Assembly (NCBI GenBank): GCA_030744435.1
Contig: JASLQO010000032.1
Location: 248,001 to 312,000 of the forward strand
Direction of reading: 5' to 3'
DNA length: 64,000 nt
From: JASLQO01 sp002327525
GTDB taxonomy: Bacteria; Pseudomonadota; Gammaproteobacteria; Pseudomonadales; Azotimanducaceae
A program made the translations under genes and the position numbers. Below, one piece after another: positions 60,142 through 64,000 of the stretch. Numbering within the stretch: position 1 is the stretch's first letter; every line of letters starts with the position of its first letter. Below the pieces are notes generated by a model. That model was given only the letters and a program-made list of their open reading frames with translations, made no database searches and had not been told where the DNA came from.

Positions 60142-61612
60142 GACGTTGCTTGGCCTTATCGTTTCGGGTCAACGATAGACGCTTGAGATACTCGGCGTCT
60201 ATGTCGCCGGTCACATAGTCACCGTCGAACACCGAACATTCAAAGCGTGAAATCGCCGGGTTTCCTTCGGTGCCGCTCTTTATCAAATCCTCAAGTTTCT
60301 GGTAGACAAGCCAGTCGGCGCCGATGACGTGTCCCACCTCCTCCTCCGTATGCCCATGAGCCGCCAATTCCGCGGCTGCCGGCATGTCGATGCCATAAAC
60401 GTTCGGGTGCCGGATCGCAGGCGCACAGGACGCCAGGTAGACCTTTCTCGCCCCGGCATCCCGCGCCATCTGGATGATCTGGCCGATGGTCGTGCCGCGT
60501 ACGACAGAATCGTCCACCAATAGCACGTTCTTGCCCCGAAACTCTAGGCCGATGGCATTGTGTTTGTGACGCACCGACTGTCGCCGTTGATGCTGACCCG
60601 GCATGATGAAGGTACGTCCGATGTAACGGTTCTTGATGAATCCTTCCCGGTACTTGACGTTCAACCGGTGCGCCAGCGGGATGGCGGCCGTGCGGCCGGT
60701 GTCCGGAATCGGTATGACCACGTCGATGTCGTGATCGTTTCCCGCATACCGGCCGAGAATCGCATCCGCCAGAAATTCCCCCTGCCGCAGTCGCGCCTTA
60801 TAGACGGATATCTCGTCCATGATGGAATCCGGTCGCGCCAGATAGACGTGCTCGAATATACAAGGGGTGAGCTCTGAGCGATCGGCGCACACACGTCTGT
60901 GCAATTGCCCATCCCGGGTGATAAAGACCGCTTCACCCGGCGCCACGTCGCCGATGAGCTCGAAGCCCAGCAGATCCAGCGCCACGCTCTCCGAGGCGAT
61001 CATGTACTCAAAACCCGTCTCGCTCTCACGCCTGCCGTACACGAGCGGGCGGATGCCGTACGGGTCTCGAAATCCGACGACGCCGATACCAATAATGAGG
61101 GCAACGGCCGCGTAAGCTCCCCGGCACCGGCGGTGCAATCCCTCTATCGCTTCGAAGACATCGTTTTCATCTGGCCGGTGCGCATGGACCAACTGCAATT
61201 CGTGGGCGAGTACGTTGAGCAGCACCTCTGAATCACTGGAGGTATTCACATGCCGAAGATCCTCACGGAACAGATCCGCTTGCAAGGCATCTGCATTAGT
61301 GAGGTTGCCGTTGTGGGCAAGCGTGATGCCGTATGGCGAATTCACGTACATGGGCTGGGCTTCCGCGGAACTCGAACTGCCCGCCGTTGGGTAGCGCACG
61401 TGTCCGATACCCATGTTGCCAACCAGCCGGTCGATATGATTCTGCTGGAAGACCTCGCGTACCAGGCCGTTAGCTTTGCGCAGATGCAGCTTGTTGTCAT
61501 CACTGGTCACCATACCGGCCGCATCCTGGCCGCGGTGCTGCAACACCGTCAGCGCATCGTAGATCTGCTGATTGGCTGCCTCATGGCTGACGATTCCGAC
61601 TATTCCGCACAT
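60086..61612 (-). CDS. purF: Amidophosphoribosyltransferase
   Basis: First step of purine synthesis: PRPP plus glutamine gives phosphoribosylamine. The 508-residue protein starts M-C-G-I-V-G-I, where Cys2 becomes the N-terminal nucleophile of the glutaminase. The PRPP motif is V-L-L-V-D-D-S-V-V-R-G-T-T near residue 365. R-Y-P-T-A-G and Y-G-I-T-L-A-H-N-G-N-L are also standard. It follows cvpA after about 100 bases, the conserved cvpA-purF order. Confidence 0.97.
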   Translation of the reverse strand: MCGIVGIVSHEAANQQIYDALTVLQHRGQDAAGMVTSDDNKLHLRKANGLVREVFQQNHIDRLVGNMGIGHVRYPTAGSSSSAEAQPMYVNSPYGITLAHNGNLTNADALQADLFREDLRHVNTSSDSEVLLNVLAHELQLVHAHRPDENDVFEAIEGLHRRCRGAYAAVALIIGIGVVGFRDPYGIRPLVYGRRESETGFEYMIASESVALDLLGFELIGDVAPGEAVFITRDGQLHRRVCADRSELTPCIFEHVYLARPDSIMDEISVYKARLRQGEFLADAILGRYAGNDHDIDVVIPIPDTGRTAAIPLAHRLNVKYREGFIKNRYIGRTFIMPGQHQRRQSVRHKHNAIGLEFRGKNVLLVDDSVVRGTTIGQIIQMARDAGARKVYLASCAPAIRHPNVYGIDMPAAAELAAHGHTEEEVGHVIGADWLVYQKLEDLIKSGTEGNPAISRFECSVFDGDYVTGDIDAEYLKRLSLTRNDKAKQRRETELRADSTVIELHNHP

Positions 61613-61712
61613 GGTCCACCCCTCTCACACATCGCACGATGGTGCTCGCTAGGAGTATCAACACGCCTCATTCGCTCTCGGCCCGCGGCTGTATCAGTTG
61701 CCATTATGCCCG

Positions 61713-62216
61713 CTACCGATCCGGTAGCACATCCTCCGTCATCTCAGTAAAAACGTCGCTCGCCCCTCGTGCCCAAGCCATCGCCTCATCCTCGAACGCA
61801 AGCAATTCGTGCTTGAACACCGAGTCATTCCACCACACCGCGTCCTGCACGAACGGCCGCATGGCGATCAGCGCCACCAGACACACCACCAGGCCGCGCG
61901 CGCTGCCGAACAGCAAACCCAATAAGCGGTCCGTACCCGTGAGACCGGCGGTCTGAATCAGCTTACCGATCAGCCACTGCGCGATTCCGGCGATGACCAG
62001 CACCAGGATGAACAGGGCTAGAAATGCCAGCACGATGCGAAAATTACCCAGATCCGGACTAAAGGTTTCGGCAAGCAGTGGCGCATAGAAGTAAGCCGCG
62101 GCCAGTGCCAGTACCCAGGAAATCAGAGAGAGCACTTCCTTGATCAACCCCCTGCTGAGCCCGATGACGGCGGAAACCAGCACTATCACGCACAAAACGA
62201 TATCGAAGCTCGCCAT
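61713..62216 (-). CDS. cvpA: CvpA family membrane protein
   Basis: A 167-residue protein with four hydrophobic helices in its first 120 residues (starts near 5, 28, 62 and 100). The G-L-S-R-G-L-I-K-E-V-L-S-L-I-S-W stretch and D-R-L-L-G-L-L-F-G-S-A-R-G-L are the family's hallmarks. E. coli CvpA is needed for colicin V production and for bile-salt resistance. The ATG shares one base with the stop of the SPOR gene (TGATG), and purF follows. Confidence 0.93.
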   Translation of the reverse strand: MASFDIVLCVIVLVSAVIGLSRGLIKEVLSLISWVLALAAAYFYAPLLAETFSPDLGNFRIVLAFLALFILVLVIAGIAQWLIGKLIQTAGLTGTDRLLGLLFGSARGLVVCLVALIAMRPFVQDAVWWNDSVFKHELLAFEDEAMAWARGASDVFTEMTEDVLPDR

Positions 62217-62767
62217 CAGCTGCCGAAACCCATGACACGAGCCTCGATGTCATATCGTCCGGCCAATTCCTCACGCAGCGATCCGGCCTCGCCCGAATCG
62301 AGTATGGGGCCCACGGCTACCCGATTGATGATCTCGTCATCACCGGGCTTGGGCTTGTGAGAGGAGACAAACGCCTCGTAGCCATCACCTCGCAGACGGT
62401 CGCTAAACGCACGCGCGTTTTCGGGCGAGGAAAAGCTACCCACCTGCACTGCCCACACGCTGGTATCGTCTTCAGGTACAAACAACACGGGCTCGCCGAC
62501 CCGTGTCCTTGTATTACGGTGAAAGCCCCCCTCGTCCACCGCCTCCCGCAGCGTCCGGGCTCGATCGACGAAATCGCTTTCAGGCGCGATTTCCGAAAGC
62601 CGTTTCAATGGCGCGACCTCGGGAAGTGGCCGTTCGATGGGATCCAGGGTAACCGGTCTCATACCCTCACCGTCCAGGAGCATGGGCAGGAAGATAATGG
62701 CGAGCGCCGTCAGAAAAACGCCGCCCGTCACACGATATCGAATCTGTTCCGAATTGCGCTCGCTCAT
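62216..62767 (-). CDS. dedD: SPOR-domain membrane protein (DedD-like)
   Basis: A 183-residue bitopic protein: short cytoplasmic start, one helix (about 12-32), a linker, and a C-terminal SPOR domain (about 103-183) with W-A-V-Q-V-G-S-F-S-S-P-E-N-A and a late N-R-V-A-V-G-P segment. SPOR domains bind denuded septal peptidoglycan, and DedD contributes to cell division. It overlaps folC by 4 bases and cvpA by 1, matching the folC-dedD-cvpA-purF order of E. coli. Confidence 0.92.
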   Translation of the reverse strand: MSERNSEQIRYRVTGGVFLTALAIIFLPMLLDGEGMRPVTLDPIERPLPEVAPLKRLSEIAPESDFVDRARTLREAVDEGGFHRNTRTRVGEPVLFVPEDDTSVWAVQVGSFSSPENARAFSDRLRGDGYEAFVSSHKPKPGDDEIINRVAVGPILDSGEAGSLREELAGRYDIEARVMGFGS

Positions 62768-64000
62768 GAAATCAGTGCAAGTCTCGCGCGTTCGACCACG
62801 GAGAACGATCCAAACACCAGAATAACATCGCTCTGCTCACTCAGCGAGCAGGCGGCCTCGACGGCTTGCTCGAGATCATCGCAAAGCAGTACATCGGCAA
62901 GCCCTGCCCGTTGCGCGAGGTCAGCAGCGTTCAGGCCGCGAGGACCGCCCGTGGACACCAGCACCCAGTCGTCGATGAGTTCCTCCAGTACGCTGATGAC
63001 ACCACCGATGTCCTTATCGCGCAGGGCTCCATACACCGCAACGATACGCCCTCCGGCCGCCACATTCTTGTCCACCAGTTCGCTGTGCAGAAATGCCGCA
63101 CCCAGCGGGTTGTGCGCCACATCCAACAGCCAGCTACGGCCCCTCGCCGAGCGTTTTTCGAAGCGCCCCGCCATGTGCACTTCCGCCAGCGCCCCGGACA
63201 GCGTCTTGCGATCGAGTTCGACAATCTGCCCTGCCGCGGCGCTCGCAAGCGCGCAGTTCGACATGGGCAGTGCGGGCACGGGAAGATCGTCCAGGTTCTC
63301 TGCGCCGATCTGCAGCGACCAACGCTCACCGTTCACGCTATATCGGATATCGGCATCCAGCGCCTGCACGTGCGTCCGGAGTCGTGTCGCTTCACCGATG
63401 ACCGAACCTGGCAGCTCACGCCCGAGCACGACCTGCTGCCCGGGGCGCATGACGCCGGCTTTTTCGCGCCCGATACCATCCAGATCATCTCCCAGGTAGT
63501 CGACGTGGTCGATGCCGATGCTGGTGATGATGGCGATCTCCGCATCGATGATGTTGAACGCATCCAGCCGTCCTCCGAGGCCGATCTCGAGGATCGCCAC
63601 GTCCACCCATGCCCGCCTGAAACACCACAGCGTGGCCAGAGTCGCGTATTCGAAGTAAGTGAGCGTAGTTTCGCCTCGCATACGCTCTACCTCAGCGAAG
63701 GCCCGTATAATCTCCTCATCGGCGGCTTCTACCCCGTCGATGCGTATACGTTCGTTGAACTTGTGCAGATGTGGAGATAGTGCGCACCCCACCGAGCGCC
63801 CATGCGCCAGCAGTATCCGCTCGATACTCACACAGGTGCTTCCCTTGCCGTTGGTACCCGCGACGATGACGAAGGTGCAGTCACCTCTATCCAACAGGTT
63901 CATGCGCTCGGCGACGAGTCTTACCCGCTCGAGCCCCAGATCCCATGCCTTCGGGTGCGCCGCCGAGATGTAGCGCAACCAGCCACCGAGGTCGGCACCC
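62764..64000 (-). CDS. folC: Dihydrofolate synthase / folylpolyglutamate synthase, 5' end beyond window
   Basis: Adds glutamate to folates. The frame remains open to the window edge and reads G-A-D-L-G-G-W-L-R-Y-I-S-A-A-H-P-K, matching the FolC N-terminal region (WLxYIExxHPKxIDLGLERV), so only a few codons are missing. Visible motifs are V-A-G-T-N-G-K-G-S-T (ATP loop), S-P-H-L-H-K-F-N-E-R-I, E-I-G-L-G-G-R-L-D-A and D-V-A-H-N-P. The TTG at 63978 is unlikely to be the true start. Confidence 0.95.
   Translation of the reverse strand, partial: GADLGGWLRYISAAHPKAWDLGLERVRLVAERMNLLDRGDCTFVIVAGTNGKGSTCVSIERILLAHGRSVGCALSPHLHKFNERIRIDGVEAADEEIIRAFAEVERMRGETTLTYFEYATLATLWCFRRAWVDVAILEIGLGGRLDAFNIIDAEIAIITSIGIDHVDYLGDDLDGIGREKAGVMRPGQQVVLGRELPGSVIGEATRLRTHVQALDADIRYSVNGERWSLQIGAENLDDLPVPALPMSNCALASAAAGQIVELDRKTLSGALAEVHMAGRFEKRSARGRSWLLDVAHNPLGAAFLHSELVDKNVAAGGRIVAVYGALRDKDIGGVISVLEELIDDWVLVSTGGPRGLNAADLAQRAGLADVLLCDDLEQAVEAACSLSEQSDVILVFGSFSVVERARLALIS

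Overview
The window looks like chromosomal DNA from a free-living gammaproteobacterium. Three conserved blocks support this. The first is ftsK / aat-bpt / infA / clpA-clpS-cspD / icd / rluE followed by mnmA-hflD-purB, an order also known from Pseudomonas. The second is tRNA-tig-clpP-clpX-lon-hupB-ppiD. The third is folC-dedD-cvpA-purF. Genus cannot be fixed from sequence alone. DNA is moderately GC-rich, coding density is very high, and many neighbours overlap by 4 bases (ATGA or GTGA).

Layout. 1-7.9 kb: cell division (ftsK edge), N-degron tagging and degradation (aat, bpt, clpS, clpA), infA, a cold-shock-domain protein, isocitrate dehydrogenase and an rRNA pseudouridine synthase. 7.9-13.8 kb: molybdopterin genes moaC-moaD-moaE on the minus strand, then mnmA-hflD-purB and a GNAT fusion protein on the plus strand, and thrH. 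14-16 kb: [4Fe-4S]-type APS reductase, a glutaredoxin-like partner and the regulator cysB. 16.2-20.2 kb: 5'-nucleotidase, a YdcH-like protein, a membrane J-domain protein, an orphan ORF, a TerB-like protein with a 40-residue membrane peptide, and rimO. 20.3-26 kb: an AddB-like/AddA-like nuclease-helicase pair. 26-27.2 kb: DAHP synthase preceded by an apparent aromatic-amino-acid transcription attenuator. 27.2-34.1 kb: nfuA, metH, a second 40-residue membrane peptide, sulfite reductase and its DUF934 partner.

34.1-35.75 kb is the only patch with accessory character: a decayed Kef-type antiporter pseudogene, a nitrilase and a gene-free stretch. 35.7-46.2 kb holds an AcuI-like oxidoreductase, sohB, an SCP2-like protein, nudC, nhaB, dnaQ-rnhA-methyltransferase, mltD and ppiD. 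46.2-53.3 kb is the proteostasis block hupB, lon, clpX, clpP, tig with three tRNA genes (Pro, Arg, His). 53.4-64 kb has folD-lpxH, miaE with a DUF1289 protein, the MoxR-DUF58-transglutaminase trio, purF, cvpA, a SPOR protein and the 5'-truncated folC.

Themes. Protein quality control is unusually concentrated: both ClpP ATPases, ClpP, the ClpS adaptor, both aminoacyl-transferases that make N-degrons, Lon, trigger factor and PpiD. Assimilatory sulfur metabolism is spread over two loci (cysH-grx-cysB and cysI-DUF934) and feeds metH. The most distinctive regulatory feature is the attenuator at about 25.99-26.15 kb: a 21-residue leader peptide with W-R-Y-F-A-Y-F-F, a possible antiterminator and a textbook terminator directly before DAHP synthase. 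I found no CRISPR array, intact transposon, prophage or defence system.
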